64,000 nt of DNA from Paenibacillus sp. FSL K6-0276 (GTDB lineage: Bacteria > Bacillota > Bacilli > Paenibacillales > Paenibacillaceae), in the NCBI RefSeq assembly GCF_037977235.1, contig NZ_CP150276.1:3844001-3908000 (forward strand), given 5' to 3'. Numbering within the stretch: position 1 is the first letter of the stretch; each line of letters begins with the position of its first letter. The notes under the pieces were generated by a model. The model searched no databases and was not told where the DNA came from. It worked only from the letters and a program-made list of their open reading frames with translations. The position numbers and the translations under genes were made by a program. Below, in pieces: positions 35,232-45,854 of this stretch.

Positions 35232-36065
35232 TTAGATTTCCAGTGATGAGAATACTTTATCGAAACCTGCTTTGGAACGAGAAAATAATTCAGAAACACT
35301 TTGCCCAGAAGCTGGCGCAAGAATTTCTTGAGCGATCACACCGGTATACCCAATCTTTTTCAAGCTTCCCAGGAATCCTGTAAGATCAATAGATCCTTCT
35401 CCTGGATACAATCGATCGGAATCTAGCAATTCCTCTATCGGTAGAGGTTTAGCATCATTGATATGGACATACGCGATTTGATGTGGTTGTAATTTCAGCA
35501 GATCCTCACTCGTTAATCCATTCGTATGCCAATGGTAAGAATCCAGCAACAATCCGATGTTCCTCACTTGAATCGTTTCCATCCAGCTCAACGTATCTTG
35601 CATCGCCCAGATCATCGGATTTGCCCATTGTGTACGTAAGTGATGAGGGCCTACGAACTCTAAAGCTAGCGAAATTCCATAAGCACCTAATATTTCTGTA
35701 CATAGTCTTAAACGTCTTGTAGCTGCAATCATGAACGGTGCGACCGGAAGATCTGTTGAAGGTAAAATATAGGTACAACATGTGGTGCAATTTAATGCAG
35801 CAGCGGCCTCAGCCATCTGGGTAAGTGACTGCAACCCCTCACTGAAGCTTTCCTCTGTCGTGCGCCAATCTACCTCTAAACCAAATGATCCTAGCATGAT
35901 GCCATGGCTTGCCAGCAATTGTACAGCCCCATCCTTGCCATACTGCTGCACCAACTCCAATGGATTTGCATCTATGGACTGAAAGCCAAATTGGCTCGCA
36001 AGTCTGATGTATTCTTCTTTAGAACTGAGTTCACCCAAGCCTGCTGTTGTTAATCCTCTTATCAT
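35232..36065 (-). CDS. Sugar-phosphate isomerase/epimerase family protein (TIM barrel)
   Basis: 277-residue xylose-isomerase-like TIM barrel, intact. Seen: the first strand IRGLTTAGLGEL, YGISLALEFVGPH with a metal-site Glu, NIGLLLDSYHWHTNG with the Asp-x-x-His ligands, VHINDAKP, and the C-terminal GYTGVIAQEIL with a last Glu. Relatives isomerise or dehydrate sugars and inositols. The ATG at 36065 is nine bases after AGGGGG; the ATG two codons earlier is too close to it. It starts 15 bases after the broken dehydrogenase, and a broken paralogue follows, so although intact it may be left without its pathway. Confidence 0.85.
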   Translation of the reverse strand: MIRGLTTAGLGELSSKEEYIRLASQFGFQSIDANPLELVQQYGKDGAVQLLASHGIMLGSFGLEVDWRTTEESFSEGLQSLTQMAEAAAALNCTTCCTYILPSTDLPVAPFMIAATRRLRLCTEILGAYGISLALEFVGPHHLRTQWANPMIWAMQDTLSWMETIQVRNIGLLLDSYHWHTNGLTSEDLLKLQPHQIAYVHINDAKPLPIEELLDSDRLYPGEGSIDLTGFLGSLKKIGYTGVIAQEILAPASGQSVSELFSRSKAGFDKVFSSLEI

Positions 36066-36079
36066 CGTCATTCTCCCCC

Positions 36080-37092
36080 TTATGACCAATCAAACAGTAC
36101 GCCATTGTACTGATCTTTGTTGGTTCTTAATCCCTCATACGCTTCGCTAGCCTGCTCCGGCTTGATGACATGGCTAATCAAAGGCTCGATGTGCAGCTTC
36201 TGTTGTTGCATAAGCTCGAATACAATGCCAGAATTGCGAACCAAGGAATGCTTAACAAACGAATTAGGCTCTGTTGGATAACGCCATTCATGCGCTCCTT
36301 TAAATGTAATACATCCCCGGTTATACAGATGGCAGTAATTAAGTACATCCGTAATATCTGTATTGAATTCCCCACGTGGACTACCTAAAAAGATGATTTC
36401 CCCCTGTGAGCCGATGTATTGAAGACTTTCAACTCCAACCTTGGAGACGCCTGTTGCCTCAATATGACTGGAGACACCTTTGCCATTGGTCAACGTCATA
36501 ATCTGCTCTTTCAACGAGCATTCGCTGCTATCTAAGGTGTAATCCACACCGCATTGACGTGCAGTCCGCAGCCGTTCCTTAGACAAATCCATGCCAATTA
36601 CCGTTGCCCCCTGCAAACGCACCAATTGAGCAGCAAGATTGCCTACCAAGCCAAGACCTGTCACACTTACTTTGTCTCCCAGTTCGATATCCGACACACG
36701 TATCGATGTAAAAGCTACCGTAGCCATCCGAGTGAACGGTATCCACTTCAAGTCTAACGCATCTGGCACTCGAATGAAAATATCACTAGTCTCAACAACT
36801 TGATATTCACAATGATTTCCGTAATGAAAAACCACATCACCCGCTTGAAAACCCTGTACTCCTTTACCACATTCTACGATCCGGCTGACGCTTGCATAGC
36901 CTGGACACAGCGGGAGCTTCGCCCAATCTTCTTGCCAGATAACATCGCCATCTCCGTTCCCGGACTAATCAGCGAATAAATCAATTTTACGAGTACCTCT
37001 TGGTCACCTAAAGTCTTAGGCACATACTCCTCTTCAATCGTCTCCACTTGGAATGGGCTCATAAACATTATTTTTCTATTTATCATCGACAT
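36080..37092 (-). pseudogene. Zinc-type alcohol/sugar dehydrogenase with a frameshift
   Basis: MDR-family dehydrogenase of about 337 codons. The first part (MSPFQVETIEEEYVP, then SLISPGTEMAMLSG) is in one frame; at about 36935 it shifts to the next frame, which reads QEDWAKLPLCPGYASVSRIV and continues to the end. The Rossmann part GLGLVGNLAAQLVRLQGATVIGMD and the C-terminal domain are intact. One base lost near 36935 explains the break. The SPGTE and PxGY motifs are those of the bi-domain sugar dehydrogenases (BchC/threonine dehydrogenase-like) that accompany isomerases as here. Confidence 0.85.
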
Positions 37093-37222
37093 TACACTCC
37101 CCATAATCATCTAGTGTTCTATTTAAATGTATGCGTTTTTATGGGTCATGTCTTTGACTGCAAAAATGTTTTTTGTCTAAAAGTAAGATGGGGAATGTAG
37201 ACTTATGTAAGGGGACGACGAA

Positions 37223-37254
37223 GAAACCAACCTAGGGATTTAGGTTGGTTTTGG
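37223..37254. terminator. Hairpin between GyrI-like gene and dehydrogenase remnant
   Basis: AACCAACCTA (37225-37234) pairs perfectly with TAGGTTGGTT (37241-37250), with TTTT on the plus side. It lies at the 3' end of the GyrI-like gene, on the far side from its start. Confidence 0.65.
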
Positions 37255-37294
37255 GGGAAATAAACAAAAAAGTTTATAATCTCTTGTTATATGC

Positions 37295-37771
37295 TTATTT
37301 CAATGCCACAAACAAATCAATCTCATTATCTAGACTTTCTGGTTTATATCTTTCATCCCAAATTTCAAAATCATAATCCTTTGGTTCATTTCCAGTTTCT
37401 CTAATCCATTGTCCATATAAATAGTCATATGAACGACTAAGTTCCGATTCAAGTCCCTTATGTGTGTAAGTAACATACTTACTTTCAGTGACAGCATGAC
37501 TTATCATATCTAATGGAACATCGCCTTGTTTACTTACTTCATAACAAAGAATATGTGTAAACCTATCCACCTGAGGATTAAAATCGGGCTTCATAGGATA
37601 AATCTGCATTAAAATTATATTCTCATTTTTCTTGTTTTGAATTTCGTCTTTTCTTTCAAATAGTGAATGATAAATGTTCTTACCAAGACCAGACTCAAAC
37701 TCTTTAATATCTGCTTCAATTTTGTAACCTACAACATGAAAAGGGGGTAGTGTTATTACTTTAGCTACCAA
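37295..37771 (-). CDS. GyrI-like / effector-binding domain protein
   Basis: 158-residue stand-alone small-molecule-binding domain (GyrI-like, AraC effector-binding). Seen: the opening KVITLPPFHVVGYKIEA strand, the central helix-turn region, the second-repeat VTESKYVTYTHKG, and the ending SYDYLYGQWIRETG with DFEIWDERY. Such proteins bind hydrophobic cations or act as partners of regulators. It appears to start at TTG (37771), six bases after GGAGGAG. It is read alone between two terminator-like signals. Confidence 0.82.
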   Translation of the reverse strand: MVAKVITLPPFHVVGYKIEADIKEFESGLGKNIYHSLFERKDEIQNKKNENIILMQIYPMKPDFNPQVDRFTHILCYEVSKQGDVPLDMISHAVTESKYVTYTHKGLESELSRSYDYLYGQWIRETGNEPKDYDFEIWDERYKPESLDNEIDLFVALK

Positions 37772-37809
37772 AAAATCTCCTCCATTCAACAAGTGCGCTC
37801 ATCACAACA

Positions 37810-38661
37810 TCAATCATACAGGACTTCAATCATTTGTCTTGTCTTCGCTAGCTGCTCCACAGTAAAATCATGCTGAGCAGAAGCATATGCGCTAAAGACA
37901 ATATCGAGCACAAATAATTGAGCAAATCTAGAGCTTGTTGCCGCACTACGAAGCGTCGCTTCCGGTGCACGTGATGTAAATAAAGAAACATCAGCAAGCT
38001 GAGAAAGCTTGTTATTTCCAGGACGAGTGAGGCTGATTGTTTTTATCCCCTGCTCCTTAGCTCGTTTTATTAATTGAATAACCTCTCTCGTCTCACCGCT
38101 ATACGAAATCCCCCAGAAGACGGCGTTTTCTGATTTCGTAGCCATGGCCGCTGCTAATAAATGACGATCTGAAATAGCATATACATTTTTGCCAAGCCGA
38201 AGCCATTTTTGAGCGGCATCTTCTGCAATAATAAACGAGGCACCTATCCCATAAACATAAATAACTTCTGCCTGCTGCAGCATGCTCACTGCCTGCTCAA
38301 TAGATTGTGGGTCCAGTTGACTGGCCGTATTCTGAAAGGTCAGTATTGTATTTGACAACATTTTTTCAATGATAGAATTCACCGTTTCATTCGCTTCAAC
38401 ATCAAAGTAGCCAACATGCTGCGTGTTTTCTACTTCCGCCGACAATCGGATTTTCAGAGCGGGAAAACCTTCTATCCCTAGCGACCTGCAAAAACGAACA
38501 ACCGCCGCACTACTTGCCTCCGATTTCGTCGCTAACTCATGTATGGTCATATGCAGCACATCTTTAGCATTTGCAAGAATGTACTCAGCAACTTTTTTTT
38601 CTGATTCTGGCAGCTCATATAATACCAGTTCAATCTGAGAAATCATACTCCCTACTACCAA
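37810..38661 (-). CDS. murR: MurR/RpiR-family transcriptional regulator
   Basis: 283 residues: N-terminal HTH_6 domain (SQIELVLYELPESEKKVAEYIL, then SSAAVVRFCRSLGI) and C-terminal SIS sugar-isomerase-fold domain (VIYVYGIGASFIIAEDAAQKW, VFWGISYSGETREVI). In this setting it is the MurNAc-6-P-responsive repressor of the operon. The likely start is TTG at 38661, eight bases after GGAG; the ATG five codons later has its GGGAG too close. It is the last gene, 62 bases after mupG. Confidence 0.9.
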   Translation of the reverse strand: MVVGSMISQIELVLYELPESEKKVAEYILANAKDVLHMTIHELATKSEASSAAVVRFCRSLGIEGFPALKIRLSAEVENTQHVGYFDVEANETVNSIIEKMLSNTILTFQNTASQLDPQSIEQAVSMLQQAEVIYVYGIGASFIIAEDAAQKWLRLGKNVYAISDRHLLAAAMATKSENAVFWGISYSGETREVIQLIKRAKEQGIKTISLTRPGNNKLSQLADVSLFTSRAPEATLRSAATSSRFAQLFVLDIVFSAYASAQHDFTVEQLAKTRQMIEVLYD

Positions 38662-38722
38662 GTCCTTATCTCCTCTGCTTTATCTATTTATCTTATTGTA
38701 ACAAAATAGTAGAGAGTAATCA

Positions 38723-39775
38723 TTAAGTTGCAGATATGAAGGAAAAACGACTTCCGCCTTTTCTAACATAGTCCAACAGAGGAATGTCTTCCTCTATAAC
38801 ATGACCAATGACATTAACACCTTCATGTGCCGGGAGATCCGTTAACGAGATCTGTAACTCATGTTCATAGCGGCCATACAAATAATTATCGACAGTAATC
38901 GTTCCTTTAGGTCGCTTGGTCGTATGCATAGGCGCAATATTTTTGTTCATTATAAAACGGTTATCATCTGTTCGTGCAGTTTCTGAGCGAACCACATCCC
39001 GAGCAGCGTCGAGGCGATTCTGATGAACAATATCCCATAATGCATAAGGCAGTTCCTTGGTTACTCGCAAAGGAATAATTCCTTCTTCATACCTTTTGAA
39101 TTGATGCTGAGACCATTCTGAAAGTGTTAAATCTCCAACAAAAATTTTGTCCACGGCACAATCCTTCTCTAATTCCAAGTAAGCTAGAAAAGAAGATTGA
39201 TTCCTATGTTTCTCTAATGTAGGCAAACTTTCAAATAATGGTTTTCTCTTTAGCCCATCTCCAGGAATAAAGGCCATTGTCGTAATTCCTTCAGACTTCA
39301 GCCATTTGTTCTTCTCAATAAACGCTTCTTTATCAAGACCTGTTTCCGGGCGGGGATAATAATTATGCCAAGCTTCAATGTTCGCAAGACAAATATGATG
39401 ATCCTTTAATGTAGCTAAGAACTCTTCTGTTAATGTACTAGCGTTTAAGGCAATTTTCATTTTTTGCGAGTAGGCAGCAATTTCATTGGCGCTAAATCCA
39501 AAATCCATCCGCAAACCTGTCACACCAGATTCCAATAAAAAGGGAAAAGAAAATTCCTTCAATGCTTTCCCAGAAATATCTGCCATCAAGTCCATTTCTA
39601 ATTGTTTGGCAGCGTTTGCAATTCCCAGCAATTTCTCCTTCAGTAGTTCAATATCATCTTCTGGCATATGAAGTGATGTAAATATTTCTGTACAACCTGC
39701 TTCCTTCATTTCTTTCATATAATTCATGTTTTCTTCTAACGTCCGATCCGCTACAAAAATTGAAATCCCTAACAA
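38723..39775 (-). CDS. mupG: 6-phospho-N-acetylmuramidase MupG (DUF871)
   Basis: 350-residue DUF871 protein. In Staphylococcus aureus MupG cleaves MurNAc-6-phosphate-GlcNAc inside the cell after uptake by MurP. Seen: the N-terminal GISIFVADRTLEEN, LMADISGKAL, GLRMDFGFSANEIAA, NIEAWHNYYPRPETGLD (a very conserved block), and the C-terminal cyclophilin-like domain with DNYLYGRYEHELQI and GHVIEEDIPLLDYV. Start TTG at 39775, five bases after GAGGTGA; the GTG three codons earlier lies in the ribosome site. Its presence makes this the staphylococcal type of murein recycling operon, in place of a secreted NagZ. Confidence 0.92.
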   Translation of the reverse strand: MLGISIFVADRTLEENMNYMKEMKEAGCTEIFTSLHMPEDDIELLKEKLLGIANAAKQLEMDLMADISGKALKEFSFPFLLESGVTGLRMDFGFSANEIAAYSQKMKIALNASTLTEEFLATLKDHHICLANIEAWHNYYPRPETGLDKEAFIEKNKWLKSEGITTMAFIPGDGLKRKPLFESLPTLEKHRNQSSFLAYLELEKDCAVDKIFVGDLTLSEWSQHQFKRYEEGIIPLRVTKELPYALWDIVHQNRLDAARDVVRSETARTDDNRFIMNKNIAPMHTTKRPKGTITVDNYLYGRYEHELQISLTDLPAHEGVNVIGHVIEEDIPLLDYVRKGGSRFSFISAT

Positions 39776-39802
39776 TCGAATCACCTCAGTATTTTTAATC
39801 AG

Positions 39803-41221
39803 TTATTCCTGTTCTGCCATAGCCTCTTTTGGTGTACCGAAGAAATAAGTGGTTATAAATCCACCAGCATAAGCTGCAATTAACCCTATTACATATTTCA
39901 ACCATAATCCATTCGCGATCAATGGAATTAACGCGACTCCAGAAGGCCCAATGGCAATCGCTCCTACGTTGCCGAATAAACCAATGACCGCACCACCAAT
40001 ACCTCCGCCAATACAAGCTGTAATAAATGGACGACCTAGCGGTAAGGTTACCCCATAAATCAATGGCTCGCCGATTCCCAGAATACCAACTGGAAGAGCA
40101 CCTTTAATCATATTCGTTAATGATTTATTCTTCTTGCAACGAATCCATAATGCAATGGATGCCCCTACTTGACCCGCACCAGCCATAGCAAGCATCGGAA
40201 GTAATAGCGTCATCCCTGAACTATTGATCATCTCAATGTGAATCGGCGTCAATACCTGATGCAGTCCTAACATAACTAGTGGTAAAAACGCTGTTCCTAA
40301 TACAAAACCTGAGAATGCACCACCAACTTCTAACGTCCAGTTAATCGCTCCGATTAAGTTACTAGAAATAAATCCAGCGAATGGCATGATGAAGAATATC
40401 GTAATCAGCCCCACGACCAGTAAGGCTATTGTAGGCGTAACGATAATATCAACGGCATCAGGAATAACTTTACGCAAATATCTTTCTACGATAGATAAAA
40501 TCCATACTGCGATTAGTACGCCAATAACCCCTCCTTGCCCTGGCGTTAAAGGCGCACCCGTAAATATATTATGAATGGGCAGGTCAGCTGTAACACCTGT
40601 TAAAAGCGTTACCCCACCGATCACTCCACCAAGAGCAGGTGTAGCTCCAAATTCCTTAGCTGCATTAATACCGACATAAATAACTAAGTAACTAAAGATT
40701 GCATTTTTAATAACATTTAATATCGTTACATATTGCTGCCAAGTTGTGGCGTCTAAGTTGCCAGCTGTAATATTGTTAGCTAGAATCGAGCCAATACCCG
40801 CAATTAAACCAGCTCCAACGAATGCAGGAATTAGAGGTATGAATATACTTCCTATTTTTCGCAAAAAGTTTTTGAACGGTGTATCATTTTTCTTTTTTAA
40901 TTGCGCTTTCATTTGTGCGCCTTTTGCTTGTAATTGTTCAGCCGAAGCTGAACTTTTACCTTCTGAGACACTTCCTTCTAACACTTTACCAAATTCTTCA
41001 GCTACTTTGGTCACGACCCCTGGTCCGAGAATGATTTGATACGTTTCATCATCCACTACACCTAGAACCCCATCAATCTTCTTCAATTCCGCTTCAGCGA
41101 TTCGACTGCGATCAACAACAGTCACACGAAGACGAGTCATGCAATGGGTATATGAGGATACATTTGAACTGCCACCGACAGCCTCTAATATTTTGACTGC
41201 TAAATCATGATATTTACTCAT
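39803..41221 (-). CDS. murP: PTS N-acetylmuramic-acid-type EIIBC component
   Basis: 472-residue PTS permease. The IIB domain (about 1-85) carries the phospho-Cys27 in SYTHCMTRLRVTV. After a linker the IIC domain follows with ten or so hydrophobic segments, including LHQVLTPIHIEMINSSG and GIGEPLIYGVTLPLGRPF. No IIA domain is present, so it uses a Crr-like IIA encoded elsewhere. It lies between murQ and mupG, which defines its substrate as MurNAc or MurNAc-GlcNAc. Confidence 0.92.
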   Translation of the reverse strand: MSKYHDLAVKILEAVGGSSNVSSYTHCMTRLRVTVVDRSRIAEAELKKIDGVLGVVDDETYQIILGPGVVTKVAEEFGKVLEGSVSEGKSSASAEQLQAKGAQMKAQLKKKNDTPFKNFLRKIGSIFIPLIPAFVGAGLIAGIGSILANNITAGNLDATTWQQYVTILNVIKNAIFSYLVIYVGINAAKEFGATPALGGVIGGVTLLTGVTADLPIHNIFTGAPLTPGQGGVIGVLIAVWILSIVERYLRKVIPDAVDIIVTPTIALLVVGLITIFFIMPFAGFISSNLIGAINWTLEVGGAFSGFVLGTAFLPLVMLGLHQVLTPIHIEMINSSGMTLLLPMLAMAGAGQVGASIALWIRCKKNKSLTNMIKGALPVGILGIGEPLIYGVTLPLGRPFITACIGGGIGGAVIGLFGNVGAIAIGPSGVALIPLIANGLWLKYVIGLIAAYAGGFITTYFFGTPKEAMAEQE

Positions 41222-41247
41222 GTTTATGCCTCCTTCTTACTTTCGTA

Positions 41248-42144
41248 TTATTTTATCGCTTGACGTACAAAACCTTGTGATTCTTCCAAACGTTGTACAG
41301 CTTCTTCTTTAGAAAGCCCAGCAAGAATCATTACAATTGCAATTTTCGGTTTATGATCTGCTTGTTTTAAATAGACTTCTGCTGTTTCAGCGTCACAATC
41401 TGTCGCATCCATAACAATACGTTTAGCACGTTCTACAAGTTTTTCATTGGTTAACTGCACATCTACCATTAAATTTCCATATACTTTCCCCGTACCAATC
41501 ATCGAAGCTGTTGAAAGCATATTGCAAATTAATTTTTGAGAGCTCCCAGCTTTTAAACGTGTTGACCCTGTTAACACTTCCGGTCCGTTTACGACTTCAA
41601 TTGCAATCTTGGCAACTTTACCAATCGCTGAATCTTTGTTGCAACTCACGGCTACAGTAGGTGTTCCAATAGAATTAGCATATTCTAATCCACCGATCAC
41701 ATAAGGCGTGCGTCCGCTAGCGGCAATTCCTACGACAACATCTTTGGTTGTTAGCTTAATATCTTGTAAATCTTGCACCCCTAATTGTTCATTGTCCTCT
41801 GCACCTTCGACCGCTTTAATAAACGCTCTCTCTCCACCAGCAATTAGCCCAACTACCTCTTCAGGTGCTGTCCCAAATGTTGGTGGACATTCAACAGCAT
41901 CTAGCAAGCCGATACGTCCACTCGTTCCAGCCCCCATGTAAATTAAGCGTCCACCTTGTTTGATCGCCATAGTAATCGCTTCTACTGCTTTGGCAATTTG
42001 CGGAATTTCTTGTTTAACAGCTTGTGCGACCTTTTGATCTTCTTCATTCATCACTTCCAGAAGTTCAAGAGGTGTTAATTCATCCAAGTTCATTGTCTTC
42101 TTATTGCGAGTCTCTGTTGTCAAATGCTCTAACATGATTTTCAT
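41248..42144 (-). CDS. murQ: N-acetylmuramic acid 6-phosphate etherase
   Basis: 298-residue lyase that splits MurNAc-6-P into GlcNAc-6-P and D-lactate. Seen: [10 protein letters not shown] at the start, [28 protein letters not shown] (SIS phosphate site and catalytic Glu), [11 protein letters not shown], and [37 protein letters not shown]. The ATG at 42144 is six bases after AAAGG; two ATGs immediately upstream are alternatives. It is the first gene of the operon, with a CcpA cre site and a near-palindrome upstream. Confidence 0.95.
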   Translation of the reverse strand: MKIMLEHLTTETRNKKTMNLDELTPLELLEVMNEEDQKVAQAVKQEIPQIAKAVEAITMAIKQGGRLIYMGAGTSGRIGLLDAVECPPTFGTAPEEVVGLIAGGERAFIKAVEGAEDNEQLGVQDLQDIKLTTKDVVVGIAASGRTPYVIGGLEYANSIGTPTVAVSCNKDSAIGKVAKIAIEVVNGPEVLTGSTRLKAGSSQKLICNMLSTASMIGTGKVYGNLMVDVQLTNEKLVERAKRIVMDATDCDAETAEVYLKQADHKPKIAIVMILAGLSKEEAVQRLEESQGFVRQAIK

Positions 42145-42162
42145 CATCATCCTTTTCCATTT

Positions 42163-42177
42163 ATGAAATCGCTTTCT
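42163..42177. promoter_or_regulatory. CcpA catabolite-repression (cre) site upstream of murQ
   Basis: ATGAAATCGCTTTCT matches the consensus WTGNAANCGNWNNCW at every defined position. It is about 20 bases from the murQ start, so bound CcpA would block transcription when preferred sugars are present. Confidence 0.75.
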
Positions 42178-42196
42178 AAATGAAGGATAACATTTC

Positions 42197-42211
42197 TGAA
42201 ATATTATTTCA
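42197..42211. promoter_or_regulatory. Probable MurR operator
   Basis: TGAAATATTATTTCA is a palindrome with one central mismatch, 53 bases upstream of murQ. A weaker related repeat (TATTTC and AAATA) follows within 25 bases. RpiR/MurR proteins bind AT-rich sites of this sort. The 300 bases further out to the DUF418 fragment show no gene. Confidence 0.5.
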
Positions 42212-42544
42212 ACATTATTTTATTTCCATTAAAATAAAGTGTCAAAATACTAGAATTATCTCTACACAAAAGAAACGTCTTCAGCAAATGCTAAAACAAC
42301 AAAACAGATCGCTGCCACAAAGATTGGTTGAGCATATGCTGACATTGTTTCTTCCTCCTTTATAGGAACTTTGATATTCCGCCCCTAATTCACACACTAA
42401 ATTTATTTAGTATTTATATTTATCATGAAAAACTGATTCTAATTCAATTGGAGTTGGAACATTTTATCATATTTAAGGATCCTGTAATGTTGGCATTAAT
42501 TTAATGTAATATGTTGGAGCATTGACGCTATACAAATCTTTATC

Positions 42545-42879
42545 ATGTTCTTAGCTGGTTTTTTAACCGCACAATCTGGTTGGCTGACACACATACAAGA
42601 ATTGTCTAAACCAATTAGATGGATTCAAATTGTATCATTTCTTTTGTTCCTTGGTTTCTCACTATGGATTTGGGACGCTTCTCAAAGCGGGAATATCAAA
42701 GTAGATTCAGTTACGGCCTTAGGATCACTCCCTACCACTTTGTTTTACCTAACAACATTATTTCTACTATTAGAAAATAAACACATTGTGAAATTTTTGA
42801 CTCCAATATCATGGGTTGGTCAAATGGCGTTTACAAATTATGTCGCACAAAGCATTATAGAGACAACAATCATTTCAAT
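42545..42879 (+). pseudogene. C-terminal part of a DUF418 membrane protein, broken by IS30 sequence
   Basis: About 110 codons with three hydrophobic segments that end WVGQMAFTNYVAQSIIETTII. This GxMAxTNYxxQSII motif marks the DUF418 family, whose members have about eight helices. The N-terminal half is absent, and the frame passes directly into transposase codons. I place the junction at about 42880. No ribosome site is present. Confidence 0.7.
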
Positions 42880-43573
42880 GGAAAATGGACAACTGAACTA
42901 GCCAAGGAAGTCGAGGAAAGGCTCCAACAGACATGGTCTCCTGAACAAATCTCACAGCACTACAGAGCGGCTGGAAACGCGATCGTCTCTTTCAAAACAA
43001 TCTACCGCTGGATCTACGATGGACGCTTGGCCCGTGCAGAGATAAGCATGCTTCGTCACAAAGGGAAGCGTCGTAAACCGCTAGAAACACGAGGACGCTT
43101 TCTCGTGGGTAAATCTATTAAACAGCGCCCTAAGGAAATCCGGTCCCGCGAGACATTTGGACACTGGGAGCTCGATACCGTTGTCTCGAGTCGTGGGAAG
43201 AGCAAGGCATGTGTTGCGACCTTGATTGAGCGAAAGACACGACTGTATACAGCCATTAAAATGCCTGACCGGTCAGCACATTCTATGGAAATTGCCTTTG
43301 GTGTTGCCGCTTCTCAGTATCCTCAGGGCACTTTACAACATCGATGTCTATTTTGCTGACCCTTACTCATCCTGGCAACGTGGTTCTAATGAGAACGGAA
43401 ATGGCCTGCTTCGAGAGTTTTTTCCTAAGGGTCAAGACTTCGCAGAGGTGACTGATAATGAACTGGCAACATCAATCAATCTCATTAACAACCGACTTAG
43501 GAAATGTTTAGGTTGGAAGACCGCTCACGAATCATTCATGGATGCCCTGTCGCACTTGGCTTGACAATCCGTC
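42880..43573 (+). mobile_element. IS30-family remnant, 5'-truncated and internally deleted
   Basis: Starts within the transposase (GKWTTELAKEVEERLQQTWS aligns with GRFTAELAGEINEKLRLTWS of the intact copy at 12288-13244). It runs through the first catalytic Asp block, then loses about 25 codons including the second catalytic Asp at about 43330, with a change of frame. It continues IDVYFADPYSSWQRGSNENG to the end. The right terminal repeat is kept and ends at 43573 (GACGGATTGTCAAGCCAAG on the other strand). The left end and N-terminal helix-turn-helix are gone. Sequence differs clearly from the intact element, so it is a separate, older arrival. Confidence 0.85.
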
Positions 43574-43890
43574 ATAATAAATTGGCTACAACACTATCAA
43601 TAACAATTAGGAGAAACTGCTATAACTTCAATAAAAAAAAAAGCCTCGAATTCGAAGCTTTTCATTTCTTTAAGAGTTTATTCGGGCGCCTACTTGACTT
43701 GGCAGGCTCCACTTGAGTACACATTTATGTTTGGTCGGCCAGGGTTAGGAAATATTTTGATCCCTAACCCTTGTGTTTTCGTGCCATGGTAATCCCTCCA
43801 TCAAGTTAGATCTTACACTCATTTTTTGATGGATTCGTACAAAGTATGAAACAAAAAGGAGTTCTCCAACACTTGGCTCGACTTTTATAA
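43574..43890. other. Gene-free stretch with two hairpins
   Basis: Contains AAGC-TCGAATTCGA-GCTT (about 43639-43660) and a stem AGGGTTAGG (43741-43749) with CCTAACCCT (43763-43771) followed by TTGTGTTTT. Both resemble terminators on the plus strand. No gene is supported. Confidence 0.4.
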
Positions 43891-43896
43891 GTACAT

Positions 43897-45789
<1,893 letters not shown>

Positions 45790-45854
45790 TTATACATTTT
45801 GGACAAGTGATACTTCTCATTTAAAGATGGGATGCAACATGATGTAATAAAGAC

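Noticed and set aside
42180..42365. 61-codon plus-strand frame in the murQ upstream region
   Set aside because: It overlaps the likely MurR operator and promoter and has no ribosome site.
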